A stretch of 64,000 nt of DNA from Verrucomicrobiota bacterium (GTDB taxonomy: Bacteria; Verrucomicrobiota; Verrucomicrobiia; Limisphaerales; UBA1319). This document shows, in pieces, positions 36,001 to 43,518 of this stretch; positions within the stretch are counted from its first letter, which is position 1, and each line of letters begins with the position of its first letter. A program made the position numbers and the translations under genes. Location: assembly GCA_022711435.1 (NCBI GenBank), contig JAKLFB010000005.1, forward strand, positions 1-64,000, read 5' to 3'. The notes below the pieces were generated by a model, which was given only the letters and a program-made list of their open reading frames with translations, did no database searches and had not been told where the DNA came from.

Positions 36001-38212
36001 GTCCGGCCCGATTGACGGAGACAACCCAGCCGGTTGGGTGACCATGGACAAGGACCAAACGGTGACGGCCGTATTCATGCCCGCCGGCGACCCCATCGGC
36101 GATGCCATCGAGATGCCCGGCTTGACCTGGAGCACGGGCGGACCGGGCCGCTGGACGCCCATCGAGATCATCGCATTCGAGGGCAACGATTCCATGGAAG
36201 CCGCCTCGGCCGATCATGGAACCGCTTCGCTCGAAACCAGCATCACAGGCCCCGCGGTCGTGGGCTTTTATTGGAAAGTCTCCTCCGAGCCCGGCTGCGA
36301 TTTCCTCAGCTTTTACGTCGATGGAGATCGAAAGGCGTCGATCAGCGGCGAAGTCCAGTGGCGGCAGCGCAGCTATGCCTTGGCCCCAGGATCCCATCTC
36401 CTGCGCTGGGACTATGCCAAGGATGGCAGCGGCGCCAAGGGTTCGGACCGGGGCTGGATCGATCGCCTCGAAGTGTGCGCCGTGCAGGAGTCCATTTCGC
36501 CAACAAACGCGCATACGGGATACGAGGGCGGGGTTGGCTCGGTCGAGGCCGTCGGCGCCAACCCTTGCTGGCTCGTTACAAGCGATGTCCCCTGGATCCA
36601 GGTCCATTCCATCACTCCGAGCCAGACAGGTCGAGCCGTCGCGTACCAGGTCGAGCCCGGCAATCCAAGGACCGGAACGCTGACCCTTGGAGGGCTCGTA
36701 TTCACGGTCAATCAGGGTGACATCGTGGATCCGACATTCGCTTCGCCTCGAGGCTATCGGGTGCAGGACGCCGGGCTGCGACAATGGGACTACGGATCCG
36801 GAATGGTCCGGCAATCCGATGGGTGCATCGTTGTGGCCGGTGAACTGTACGACGATCAGACCGATCGGGACGACGCCCTGCTGGTTCGGTATCAGCCCGA
36901 TGGCACTCTGGACCAGTCATTCGCGCAGGGAGGGATCGTCCGCTATCATGGCGGAGCAGGGGCATGGGACTGGCTCAACAGCGTGGCGCTCGATCCGGAT
37001 GGCAGAATCCTGGCCGCTGGCGCCACCCACAACGGCGCCAATTACGATGTGCTGTTGCTATGCTACACCGCGAAAGGCGAACTCGATCCGGCCTTCGGTG
37101 CGGTGGGCGCTGTCGCCTGGAACGGCCCGGCCAATCGAGATGACAAGGCCTGGATGGTGTCGGTGCGCCCCGATGGCCGAATCCTGGTGGCCGGAGAAAC
37201 ACACGGGGGATCGAGCGCCGACCTCCTCGTGCTGCAGTTCACCCGAGACGGATCGCTCGATTCGAGCTTCGGAAGCGATGGAACGGTGTTTTACAATGGC
37301 CCGAGCAACGGGAACGATTGGGCGGATGCGCTGCGCGTGGATGATGCCGATCGAGTGCTGGTCGCCGGCGGCAGCTCGAACGGAAGCAACGACGATGGGC
37401 TGGTTCTCCGGTTGCTGCCGGGCGGCGGATTGGATCCAAGCTTCGGTCTCGGGGGAGTCGTGCGCTTCGATGGCGGGACTGAGGCTAACGAGAAGCTCTG
37501 GGATGTCTCGATCCAAACCGATGGAAAGATCGTGGCCGCCGGACGCGGCTCCGCAACCGGCGCCAGCGATGACGTGCTTTTGCTCCGGCTCGATCCCGAG
37601 GGGCAACCGGATCCGGCATTTGGACAGGGCGGCGTCATTTACTTTGGCAATCCAGGCACAGGCAGCGATCTCGCGGAGGATCTCCTGGTCCAGCCTGATG
37701 GCAAGATCCTCGTTGCCGGCCAATGGCATAACGGAGCCAACACCGATGCCCTGCTGCTGCGATATCTGCCCGATGGCACGCTCGATCCGGATTTCGGCAA
37801 TCAGGGTGTCTACACCTTCGACGCCAACGTCAACGGAAACGACTGGTTCAAAGAATGCGCCCTCCTCGAGGACGGCCGGATTCTGGCCTTGGGTGGGACC
37901 GTGGTCGGCCCCGATCTGGATGACATCCTGCTCGTTCAACTGGGGACGGCCTCTCCCACGGAACCGATGCGGATCCTTTCGTTCGCGCCGATGCTGAGCA
38001 CCGGCGCAATCCGCATCGAAGCCGATCCTGGCTCCTTCCGCGGCGCTCTCGAACAGGGCGTCCTGGCCGTCCAACTCGAATTCTCGAGCGATCTTGCCAC
38101 ATGGACGCCTTCCGCCATCCAGCCGTTCTGGGAATCGAACCGGATCGTGGTCCTCGAAACCCTCCCGCCTCAGCCCTGGATGTTCTATCGGCTCAAGATC
38201 GTGTCCAAGTGA
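30077..38212 (+). CDS. Giant mosaic surface lipoprotein (InlB-like repeats, beta-helix, multiple propellers)
   Basis: About 2,711 residues. A Met at 30077 begins a good lipoprotein signal (WLLAAALLAAC, lipobox LAAC). The frame also opens at 30005, overlapping the RHS stop. Order by position: two YD-like repeats (30167-30270); five Cys-rich InlB-type repeats with GWxGxGCxGTxxC (30286-31497); start of a right-handed beta-helix (VDLFVDGSKGDDANPGDSWD, 31507-31790); seven repeats of the type VWGxxPxxVYAVGxxGxxxxYNGxxW (31800-32640) inserted in it; the rest of the helix (32640-34300); one more InlB-type repeat (34330-34570); seven delta-60-type repeats (34590-35840); another InlB-like repeat; a beta-sandwich and a BACON-like domain (36085-36720); seven more delta-60-type repeats (36725-37950); and a C-terminal beta module. 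Paired cysteines suggest disulfides outside the cytoplasm. Adhesion or glycan binding is inferred. Confidence 0.8.
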   Translation: MNEMARAVAGWLLAAALLAACAGSASSHEAVTYAYDANGRLIREDYGGQDWVDYAYDANANLTQVVASQYALTIVKEGSGSGRVYSVDGQIDCGPTCTGFYSAGVNVVLRAEPATNSVFAGWSGSGCEGTNDCVVRIQPGTNVTVRAVFKRLYTLKINLSGNGTGVVAKSDGSLVCSTSCQAQFVDGTEVTLTATPDPGYMFIKYYGWINTREPIASLVIDGNREVTAVFGTPHTIRVTKTGTGTGLVRGNWHHCGDTCERVVGYGETVWLQAEPAAGSVFRGWLGGPCTGTGQCDIEVSEDVTITAVFDAQHILRVTKDGAGDGTISSADGLILCGIDCQETYFQGTEVQLTATPVPGSAFRGWVGSGCSGTNDCVTRVMSAQTITAVFDWESYPFRVRIEGNGAGRVVSADGRIDCSIECEVLYVPGAPIALTAHPQEGSVFRGWFGGGCAGDGPCGLTINGPTEVIAQFDRQGVDLFVDGSKGDDANPGDSWDQAKRTIQGALLAADGLHANTIHVKEGTYRETVVLQQRVTLRGGYPAANHGRDLSGCESRIHPTIVDAASLDYALIIGYGTNNLNSLWGSGPNDLFTVGDAGRIFHFNGLWSAMASPTTRVLRGVWGASSNMVYAVGDSGTVLQYNGSAWSAMPSLTAENLYDVWGTGPTNVFAVGNNDMVLHYDGTAWSVWDITTGYGGNLRGVWGSSDTDIYVVGENLARYRYNGSSWGGMNISWWEPQSFTDVSGTGPEDVYAVGRFMNQAFIAQRGADGKFVPMAHPATGGWIRSVWCGQPGQPMVTTENGFVHQYDGAAWRSTQMGTNRLTCIWGLGPGQVYALESGRISPWIWNGETWRRQFGGENIAIEGITLTGAKKAPLYSHLPVRGFRFARNIVTGNKEGALMFRDTASDVQFEDNVFYGNEWSSGIIFRAPAASVSIQNNLLYEPGEDGANEGGFFWDSTARTVRVEGNTIHGGNFGGDVGIFFNGGVEEFVVESNSIYDLQYAGPAGISFSGNTARGEVNRNQVHSVGSGWGGILAGGAIDDVRIVGNRLHHIPYWGSGIVFDRAVNSATIADNELWEISGGGGGIVFWDPVTYSSVMRNRLEGLMGEEVGIVFDDLCQDTSVCDNELSNFRDDPADNTPLGWAGIQFWSAATRVEVARNRLSNFSSRTDEATLAGYDSGLGIITWHNVADMTVASNQLWRIEGFRGDGIGCLDYRDRGRALTNVVLRDNRLANVVSSPLRGGIFNELPGPNWQAVNNIVAGSSAGIHALAGSTGALISNNTLDANEIGLGDAGAANLFQNNIAANSSEAGFRIDSSASGTAILHNDLFGNTVDFLGPHTPSPDDANLFLDPQFVAPGAGDFHLQSGSPCVDAGRSTLAPEIDCEGQGRYDDPAAVDRGSGLVSYYDMGAHEYQEATGPARYRLTVIKSGDGAGVVWDASIAIHCGTQCSILVTGQTVVTLEAAADPHSIFTGWSGDGCSGGGPCSLVIDRDMSVTATFVSKTSSAWASPGLDPAFHYSMGYLVHDGQTVANEAAHDAAVQSDGGIVVAGEIQANTNSLDAVLYRFNPEGAIDTTFGQNGRVIFAGPQLGKDVFHAAAIQTNGQIVAVGTTYNGTNQDLLVMRFEPNGAIDTAFGTGGITTFNGAGNQADAAHDLALLPDGRIVVVGVGNILGSIGRDDLVVLRYTSAGVLDTAFGQGGVVSYNGGNYSYDSGQAIALDWQCRILVAGYSGSYSDLDLVVLRYSPQGALDTAFASQGVFRHGERYQDDRGSGIAIQPNGRIVVAGMGYNPSTYDNDIRIIRLAMSGAVDATFATNGTLLVDGGTRGNDEAADVRVLSDGRIRVAGWADAGADDNAVVFGLTSDGRPDSSVGWNGMFAWDGPARRNDRASALALSSEGQVLVAGTTTVAPDRTEMLLIKMASDFPQTHLLTLNIQGASPEAVTTYPPGADCGDGCRRYPAGTTVLLVADAGSSARFIGWSGPIDGDNPAGWVTMDKDQTVTAVFMPAGDPIGDAIEMPGLTWSTGGPGRWTPIEIIAFEGNDSMEAASADHGTASLETSITGPAVVGFYWKVSSEPGCDFLSFYVDGDRKASISGEVQWRQRSYALAPGSHLLRWDYAKDGSGAKGSDRGWIDRLEVCAVQESISPTNAHTGYEGGVGSVEAVGANPCWLVTSDVPWIQVHSITPSQTGRAVAYQVEPGNPRTGTLTLGGLVFTVNQGDIVDPTFASPRGYRVQDAGLRQWDYGSGMVRQSDGCIVVAGELYDDQTDRDDALLVRYQPDGTLDQSFAQGGIVRYHGGAGAWDWLNSVALDPDGRILAAGATHNGANYDVLLLCYTAKGELDPAFGAVGAVAWNGPANRDDKAWMVSVRPDGRILVAGETHGGSSADLLVLQFTRDGSLDSSFGSDGTVFYNGPSNGNDWADALRVDDADRVLVAGGSSNGSNDDGLVLRLLPGGGLDPSFGLGGVVRFDGGTEANEKLWDVSIQTDGKIVAAGRGSATGASDDVLLLRLDPEGQPDPAFGQGGVIYFGNPGTGSDLAEDLLVQPDGKILVAGQWHNGANTDALLLRYLPDGTLDPDFGNQGVYTFDANVNGNDWFKECALLEDGRILALGGTVVGPDLDDILLVQLGTASPTEPMRILSFAPMLSTGAIRIEADPGSFRGALEQGVLAVQLEFSSDLATWTPSAIQPFWESNRIVVLETLPPQPWMFYRLKIVSK

Positions 38213-38402
38213 GTTCCGTTGCCCGCGTCAACATTGCTTTGAGACGCTATTCGGTCGTGATCGCGCGGCAGGTTCAGGGGCTGACTCTCACCACTTCAGG
38301 CACTCGTCGACATCGAAGCCAGCTCCAGCTCTTCTTTTTCCAGGCGCCGAACGGGCATTCCGAATGGATTGATCTGGGCCTGAAACCTGCTATCCGTTGC
38401 GC

Positions 38403-39911
38403 ATGCAGACGACCACGATCCTCGGTCTTCGACGGCGCCGGCCCGGCCGGGCGCTCCTGATCCTGCTGGCTGCCACGGCGCTGATCCGGTGCAGTGGGGC
38501 TGAGCTGCACATCGGCGCCGCCTGCACCGATATCACGCCCGAAAGACCGGTCGCTCTCGACGGCCAGTTCAACACGCGCATCTCCACCAACATCGACAAT
38601 CCGCTCCTGGCGACCGCCGTGGCGATCGAGGCTCGAGATGGCGGCCAGTCTATCGACGAGGCGATCTTTGTTTCGGTCGATATCGTGGCCATTCGAAAGG
38701 CGCTGCCGCCGCTGATCCGCGGGCAATTGAGCGCGAAGCTGCCGGCGGTCGATCCGCGCAAACTGATCCTGACCGCTACCCACACCCACACCGCGCCCGT
38801 GACCGAGGAAGGGAAGTACGAGATTCCGGCGGAAGGCGTGATGCAGCCGGCCGAGTATGTCGAGAGCCTGGCGGGCAAGCTGGCCGAGGTTGCGGCGCGG
38901 GCATGGGAGCGGCGGCAGCCGGGCGGTGTGAGCTGGGGGCTCGGGCATACCGTGGTCGGGCACAACCGGCGGGCTGTCTACGCCGATGGCGCCGCGAAGA
39001 TGTACGGCTCGACCCGCCAGCCCGATTTCCGCGGGATCGAAGGGGGCGAAGACCACGGGCTGGAGCTGCTCTTCTTCTGGGATGGGCAGCGGAAGCTGAT
39101 CGCGTCGGGGATCAATGTCGCCTGCCCATCCCAGGTCGCCGAGCACCGATCCTCCGTGAATGCCGATTTCTGGCACGACGTGCGGGAGCGGCTGCGCGCC
39201 GTCATCACCCCCGATCTCTGCGTGCTCGGCTGGCCCGGAGCAGCGGGCGATCTCTCCCCGCATTGGCTGTATCGCAAGGCGGCCGAGGAGCGCATGCTCA
39301 GGCTGCGAGGGCTCACCCGCACGCAGGATATTGGACGGCTCATCTCGAGCGAGGCGATCGAGATCGGCGAGCTGACTCGGGGCGACATCCGCACCGCAGT
39401 GCCCTTCGGTCATCGAGCGGTGGATCTGGTCCTGCCCGCGCGGAAGGTCACGGAGGAGGAAGCGGCCGAGGCGCGCAAGGAAATCGAGGCCCTGAAAGGC
39501 ACGAGCGGCACCAGCCACCGCATCGCCTGGTACCAGGCAACCATGCACCGCTTCCAGACACAGGACGCCGCGCCGACCTGCACCGCCGAGGTCCACGTGT
39601 TGCGGATTGGCGACATCGCGATCGCCACCTGCCCCTTCGAGCTGTTTCAGGACTACGGAGTCCAGATCAAGAGCCGCAGCAAGGCCGAGCAGACGCTGGT
39701 GATCCAGCTCACCGGGGGCAGCGGCCGCTACCTGCCGACCCGGCGCGCGGTGGCGGGCGGCGGGTACAGCGCGGTCGTCGAGAGCGGGATTGTGGGCCCC
39801 GATGGCGGTCAGGTCCTGGTGGACCGGATCGTCGAGCTGATCGATCGGTTATGGGACTCTCCAGAGCCTCATCAGTCCACAACGCCGGGCCAGGGGGCCG
39901 GGCCTACATGA
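38403..39911 (+). CDS. Neutral/alkaline ceramidase-like exported protein
   Basis: A 502-residue member of the neutral/alkaline non-lysosomal ceramidase superfamily, widespread in Planctomycetes and Verrucomicrobia; the actual substrate in these bacteria is usually unknown. A signal peptide is visible (ALLILLAATALIRCSGA). Family motifs are GAACTDITPERPVALDG near the N-terminus, FVSVDIVAI, the zinc-binding LTATHTHTAP, and GHNRRAVYADG. The later CVLGWPGAAGDLSPHW and GGSGRYLPTRRAVAGGGYSA complete the pattern. The ATG at 38403 is preferred over TTG at 38397. The last 13 or so codons (from about 39874) lie inside the tandem repeat array, so the native C-terminus may have been replaced or extended by repeat sequence. 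Confidence 0.8.
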   Translation: MQTTTILGLRRRRPGRALLILLAATALIRCSGAELHIGAACTDITPERPVALDGQFNTRISTNIDNPLLATAVAIEARDGGQSIDEAIFVSVDIVAIRKALPPLIRGQLSAKLPAVDPRKLILTATHTHTAPVTEEGKYEIPAEGVMQPAEYVESLAGKLAEVAARAWERRQPGGVSWGLGHTVVGHNRRAVYADGAAKMYGSTRQPDFRGIEGGEDHGLELLFFWDGQRKLIASGINVACPSQVAEHRSSVNADFWHDVRERLRAVITPDLCVLGWPGAAGDLSPHWLYRKAAEERMLRLRGLTRTQDIGRLISSEAIEIGELTRGDIRTAVPFGHRAVDLVLPARKVTEEEAAEARKEIEALKGTSGTSHRIAWYQATMHRFQTQDAAPTCTAEVHVLRIGDIAIATCPFELFQDYGVQIKSRSKAEQTLVIQLTGGSGRYLPTRRAVAGGGYSAVVESGIVGPDGGQVLVDRIVELIDRLWDSPEPHQSTTPGQGAGPT

Positions 39912-40179
39912 GGTCGACGCGGGCGATGTAGGCCGCGCGCCCTCACGCGGCGCTTGGTAACCTGGCTCCAAACGCCCGGTCGGGGGACCCGGCCTGCATG
40001 GGGGCGCGCGCGCACGATGTGGGCCGCGTGCCCTCACGCGGCGATTGGTAACCTGGCTCCAAACGCCCGGTCGGGGGACCCGGCCTGCATGGGGGCGCGC
40101 GCGCACGATGTAGGCCGCGTGCCCTCACGCGGCGATTGGTAACCTGGCTCCAAACGCCCGCTCAGGGAACCCGGACTGC
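39874..40179 (+). repeat. 91-bp tandem repeat array (about 3.3 copies)
   Basis: Two near-identical 91-bp units start at GGTAACCTGGCTCCAAACGC (39956 and 40047), followed by a partial third from 40138, and preceded by a diverged unit (39874-39955). Each unit contains the hairpin CCGCGTG-CCCT-CACGCGG and a GC-alternating GGGGGCGCGCGCGCACGATG stretch. It covers the 3' end of the ceramidase-like gene and reaches 13 bp from the folK stop, so it fills the convergent gap. A single copy lies at 8545-8611. Confidence 0.88.
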
Positions 40180-40191
40180 AACGAAGGATCG

Positions 40192-40707
40192 CTACTCGTC
40201 TGCCATCCGGCGGACCATCTCGCCGGAGCCGAGCCGCGCCAAGAGCGCGCGAATCGGAAGAGATTGCCCCGGAAGAATCAGGTCGGGAGCGATTTCATCC
40301 CAGGGCGCCAGCACGAATCGGCGTCGATGAGCGCGCGGATGCGGCAGCACCAAGGAAGCCGTGCTCCGTGTTTCCTGCCCGAAGGCCAGCAGGTCCAGGT
40401 CCAACGATCGAGGCTCGTTGACCCCCGTCCCGCGCTGTCGCCCGAATTCGCGCTCGATCCCTTGGAGGCGATCCAACAGCGATTCCGGGGTTTCGGCGGG
40501 CTCGATCAGCAGGCCGGCCACCGCGTTGATGAACATCGGCGAACCGGGAGGACACGCGACGGGCGTCGTCTCCCACATCGAGGAGCAGGCCATTTCCTTG
40601 ATCGGAAATGAGGCCATTTGCTGCATGGCCAATCGCACAGCCAGGGCCGGATTCCCAAGGTTGGCCCCCAAACCAACATACGCCCAGGTCATAAGTCCGT
40701 TGCCCAT
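40192..40707 (-). CDS. folK: 2-amino-4-hydroxy-6-hydroxymethyldihydropteridine diphosphokinase
   Basis: FolK (HPPK, EC 2.7.6.3) transfers pyrophosphate from ATP to 6-hydroxymethyl-dihydropterin in folate synthesis. The 171-residue protein shows the family start YVGLGANLGNP, ETTPVACPPGSPMFINAVA, and the signature RSLDLDLLAFG followed by LVLPHPRAHRRRFVLAPW, which carries the catalytic Asp pair and the conserved Arg/Phe. Length is standard. It is the last gene of a minus-strand dapF-dapA-dapB-folK cluster, with its ATG 3 bp after the dapB stop. The tandem repeat array lies just downstream. Confidence 0.95.
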   Translation of the reverse strand: MGNGLMTWAYVGLGANLGNPALAVRLAMQQMASFPIKEMACSSMWETTPVACPPGSPMFINAVAGLLIEPAETPESLLDRLQGIEREFGRQRGTGVNEPRSLDLDLLAFGQETRSTASLVLPHPRAHRRRFVLAPWDEIAPDLILPGQSLPIRALLARLGSGEMVRRMADE

Positions 40708-40710
40708 CGA

Positions 40711-41445
40711 TCATCTCAGCCCCAACACATCCTGCATGGTGTAAAGGCCGGGGGGCTGACCGACCACCCACAGGGCCGCGCGCAACGCGCCCCGGGCGAA
40801 TGTCTCGCGGCTGGAGGCCCGATGCACCAGCTCGAGACGCTCGCCCGCGCCGGCGAACAGGACGGTGTGATCCCCCACCACATCGCCGCCGCGCACGGCG
40901 TGCACGCCGATCTCGGCTGCCGGCCGCTCCCCCACCAAGCCCTGGCGCCCGTGGCGCAGCGCCTCCGGGCACGCGAGCTGGCGGACCTCGGCAAGGATCT
41001 GGGCCAGGGTTGTCGCGGTGCCGCTCGGGGCGTCCTTCTTGAGCCGATGGTGCATCTCGATCACCTCGAGATCGAAGTCCGGTCCAAGAATCTCTGCGGC
41101 GCGCCGGGTCAGCCAAAACAAGGCATTGACTCCGCTGGAATAGTTGGAGGACCAGACCATGGGCACCCGATCCCGCAGCGCCCGGATCGACTGCTGCTCG
41201 ATCTCAGAGTGGCCCGTGGTCCCGATGACGATGGCCTTGCGGCGCTGATGGCAGAGGGCGGCCATGGCGGGCGTGGCGTCGTGATGGCTGAAGTCGATCA
41301 CGACGTCCGCCTGCTCGATGAACGGCAGGAGGCTGTCGCCGAGATCCACCTGTCCCACCACCTGGACTTCTGTCAACTGGCCCGCGGCGGCCAGCAGCGC
41401 CTGCCCCATCCGGCCCCGGCTGCCTGCGATGATGATCTTGGTCAT
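40711..41445 (-). CDS. dapB: 4-hydroxy-tetrahydrodipicolinate reductase
   Basis: DapB reduces hydroxytetrahydrodipicolinate with NAD(P)H, the second diaminopimelate/lysine-specific step. The start at 41445 gives MTKIIIAGSRGRMGQ, the classic N-terminal nucleotide-binding GxxGxMG fold; the longer frame from 41511 reaches into dapA territory and was rejected. Other signs: DVVIDFSHHDATP, VIGTTGHS, and the catalytic signature EMHHRLKKDAPSGTA near residues 130-144, with the conserved His and Lys. The protein is 244 residues, slightly short because the N-terminal domain is compact. It lies between dapA and folK with gaps of 22 and 3 bp. Confidence 0.95.
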   Translation of the reverse strand: MTKIIIAGSRGRMGQALLAAAGQLTEVQVVGQVDLGDSLLPFIEQADVVIDFSHHDATPAMAALCHQRRKAIVIGTTGHSEIEQQSIRALRDRVPMVWSSNYSSGVNALFWLTRRAAEILGPDFDLEVIEMHHRLKKDAPSGTATTLAQILAEVRQLACPEALRHGRQGLVGERPAAEIGVHAVRGGDVVGDHTVLFAGAGERLELVHRASSRETFARGALRAALWVVGQPPGLYTMQDVLGLR

Positions 41446-41467
41446 GTTCGAAATGGAGGCGGACGGT

Positions 41468-42364
41468 TCAGCGCTTGCGCAGCCGGCGGCCCAGCAGGCC
41501 GCACTGGACAAGAGCCGCTTTCAATGCAGCCCGGTGCTCCGGGGTGAGCGGCACCAGAGGCAAACGGAGATCCTCGTTCATGAGCCCCATCATCGACAGA
41601 GCGGCCTTCACGGGTCCCGGATTGGTCTCGACGAACAGGGCCTTGAAGAGCGGGAAAAATCGCCCATGGATCTTCAACGCCTGGCGGAGATCGCCTTGGA
41701 GGAAGGCGCCGACCATTCGGCTGACCTCCTTGGGGATAATGTTCGAGGCGACGCTGATAACCCCATGGGCGCCCACCGCCATGAAGGGCAGCGTCAGGGA
41801 ATCGTCTCCGCTCATCAGGGCGAACCGCGGCCCGCAGGCTGCGTGCAACTGGCTGATCCGATCCGGATTGCCGCCCGCCTCCTTGATGCCGACGAGGTTG
41901 GGGCACTGGTCGGCCAGGCGCCGGATCGTGTCGACCGGGATCTCGATGCCGCATCGGCCGGGAATGCTGTAGAGAAGGATGGGCAGCGAGGTGGCTTGGG
42001 CGATGGCGCGGAAATGCTGGAAGAGCCCTTCGGGGGTCGGCTTGTTGTAATAGGGCGCCACCTGGAGAGATCCATCGGCGCCGGCTTTCTCGGCCGCTTG
42101 AGTAAGGAAGATCGCCTCGCTGGTCGAGTTGGCCCCGCTGCCCGCCAGAACTCGAATCCGGCCGCGCGCGCATTGCACCGACAGCCGGATCACCTCGATA
42201 TGCTCCTCGTAGCTGAGGGTGGGCGATTCGCCCGTCGTTCCCGCGGGCACAATGCCGTCGACGCCCCCTCGGACCTGGCCCTCGATCAGCCGGGCGAGGG
42301 CGCTTTCATCGATCTTACCTCGGCGAAAGGGCGTGACGATGGCGGTGTAGGTTCCAGTCCACAT
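41468..42364 (-). CDS. dapA: 4-hydroxy-tetrahydrodipicolinate synthase
   Basis: DapA condenses pyruvate with aspartate semialdehyde in lysine and cell-wall diaminopimelate synthesis. The 298-residue TIM barrel shows TGTYTAIVTPFRRGKID at the start, GTTGESPTL (Thr43-Thr44 region), APYYNKPTPEG, Tyr132 in LYSIPGRCG and Schiff-base Lys161 in VGIKEAGG. The ATG start is set by the canonical MWTGTYTA N-terminus. This start lies 79 bp inside the end of dapF, in a different frame. It forms one minus-strand cluster with dapF, dapB and folK. Confidence 0.96.
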   Translation of the reverse strand: MWTGTYTAIVTPFRRGKIDESALARLIEGQVRGGVDGIVPAGTTGESPTLSYEEHIEVIRLSVQCARGRIRVLAGSGANSTSEAIFLTQAAEKAGADGSLQVAPYYNKPTPEGLFQHFRAIAQATSLPILLYSIPGRCGIEIPVDTIRRLADQCPNLVGIKEAGGNPDRISQLHAACGPRFALMSGDDSLTLPFMAVGAHGVISVASNIIPKEVSRMVGAFLQGDLRQALKIHGRFFPLFKALFVETNPGPVKAALSMMGLMNEDLRLPLVPLTPEHRAALKAALVQCGLLGRRLRKR

Positions 42365-43191
42365 GATGCATTCTCCTGCGGCTCCAGTTCGATTTGGCCT
42401 TCAAAGACAAATTCCGCCGGCCCCTTGAGCCGAACCCGGTCGAAGGACTCGCCGGTTCCGGAAAAGGAGACCTGGAGCCAGTCCCCTCCCTGAACCCGGA
42501 CATCGATGGGCGGCTTGAATCCGTGCAGCCGGGCGGCGATGAGGGCCGACGCGGTCACGCCTGTCCCGCAGGCGAGCGTCTCACCCTCAACGCCGCGTTC
42601 GTAGGTCCGAACACGGATCCTGCCCGGCGCGAGCAGCTCGACGAAATTGACGTTCGCGCCGTCGGGCGCGAAAAAGGGATGGCTCCGGATCTGGCTTCCC
42701 AGCCTGCCGACCGCACATCGATCGGCATCCGGGACGAACAGCACTGCGTGGGGCACGCCCGTATTGATGGAGTGGACGGTGAGGGTCTGCTCGCCCAAAC
42801 GGAGGGGCTGGTTCAATCGCAGAGCGTGAGGGGATGTCAGGTCCACCGTCACCATGTCCTGGTCCAGCTCGGCCGTGATCAAGCCGGCGCCCGTGGCGAA
42901 TCGGACGGTGCGGCCGGCGCCGGTTAACCGCTGGACGAAACGCGCAAAACAGCGGGCGCCGTTGCCGCACATGGCGGCGCGGCTGCCGTCGCTGTTGAAA
43001 AAATCCCATGCCCATTCGGCGGACCCGGCCGGCCCTGGCACCAGGAGCAGCAACCCGTCGGCGCCAATGCCCCGCTGCCGGTGGCACAGCCTGACCACCT
43101 GGTCTCCCGACAAACAAAGCCGGCCATCGCGATTGTCGATCAGCACGAAATCGTTGCCGGCGCCGTTCATCTTGGTGAACCGCACGACCAT
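42286..43191 (-). CDS. dapF: Diaminopimelate epimerase
   Basis: DapF converts LL- to meso-diaminopimelate by a two-base mechanism with two cysteines, both visible: Cys75 in AMCGNGARC and Cys208 in ETLACGTGVTAS. The N-terminus MVVRFTKMNGAGNDFVLIDN fixes the start at 43191; the frame upstream is unrelated and would overlap rpmH. At 301 residues it is about 25 longer than usual. The family pattern ends near GPAEFVFEGQIEL, and the remaining residues are the out-of-frame overlap with the first 79 bp of dapA. It is the first gene of the dap-folK cluster and divergent from rpmH. Confidence 0.95.
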   Translation of the reverse strand: MVVRFTKMNGAGNDFVLIDNRDGRLCLSGDQVVRLCHRQRGIGADGLLLLVPGPAGSAEWAWDFFNSDGSRAAMCGNGARCFARFVQRLTGAGRTVRFATGAGLITAELDQDMVTVDLTSPHALRLNQPLRLGEQTLTVHSINTGVPHAVLFVPDADRCAVGRLGSQIRSHPFFAPDGANVNFVELLAPGRIRVRTYERGVEGETLACGTGVTASALIAARLHGFKPPIDVRVQGGDWLQVSFSGTGESFDRVRLKGPAEFVFEGQIELEPQENASCGLEPTPPSSRPFAEVRSMKAPSPG

Positions 43192-43243
43192 ATATGGCTG
43201 CCAGCCTACCAAACCCAGGCCGGATGACAAGGGCGAGCCACGC

Positions 43244-43271
43244 TTGACACTCGGGGCTTCGCTGGTAAGGT
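43244..43271 (+). promoter_or_regulatory. Sigma70-type promoter upstream of rpmH
   Basis: TTGACA (43244-43249), a 16-bp spacer and TAAGGT (43266-43271) point toward rpmH, whose ATG is at 43363. The -35 is a perfect consensus and the -10 is weak. Placement in the 171-bp divergent gap between dapF and rpmH supports it. It would give a leader of about 85 nt. Confidence 0.6.
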
Positions 43272-43362
43272 CTTTCCTCCCGTTGAATCCGGGACTCGGA
43301 TGGGCGGGCTGGAACCAGGGGTGCGCATTGCAGGCTCGCCCTTCCATACAAACGTAATAAGC

Positions 43363-43500
43363 ATGAAACGGACCTTTCAACCGTCGCGACGCCGTCGTGT
43401 GCGTCAGCATGGCTTTCTGAGCCGGAACCGCACGAAGAGCGGCCGCGCCATCCTTGCCAACCGGCGCCGTGTCGGGCGGAAACGCCTGACCCCCGTGTAA
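43363..43500 (+). CDS. rpmH: 50S ribosomal protein L34
   Basis: A 45-residue, very basic protein with the universal L34 pattern: [20 protein letters not shown], then [17 protein letters not shown] and a short hydrophobic end. The start is the ATG before KRTFQPS; the open frame reaches 63 bp further upstream but L34 does not. It leads the conserved order rpmH-rnpA-yidD-yidC-khpB on the plus strand, as in many bacteria. There is no clear Shine-Dalgarno. Confidence 0.97.
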   Translation: MKRTFQPSRRRRVRQHGFLSRNRTKSGRAILANRRRVGRKRLTPV

Positions 43501-43518
43501 CCATTGAACGAGGTCGGC

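Noticed and set aside
39956..40179. Regular repeat spacing considered as a CRISPR array.
   Set aside because: Units are identical throughout with no unique spacers, so it is a plain tandem repeat.
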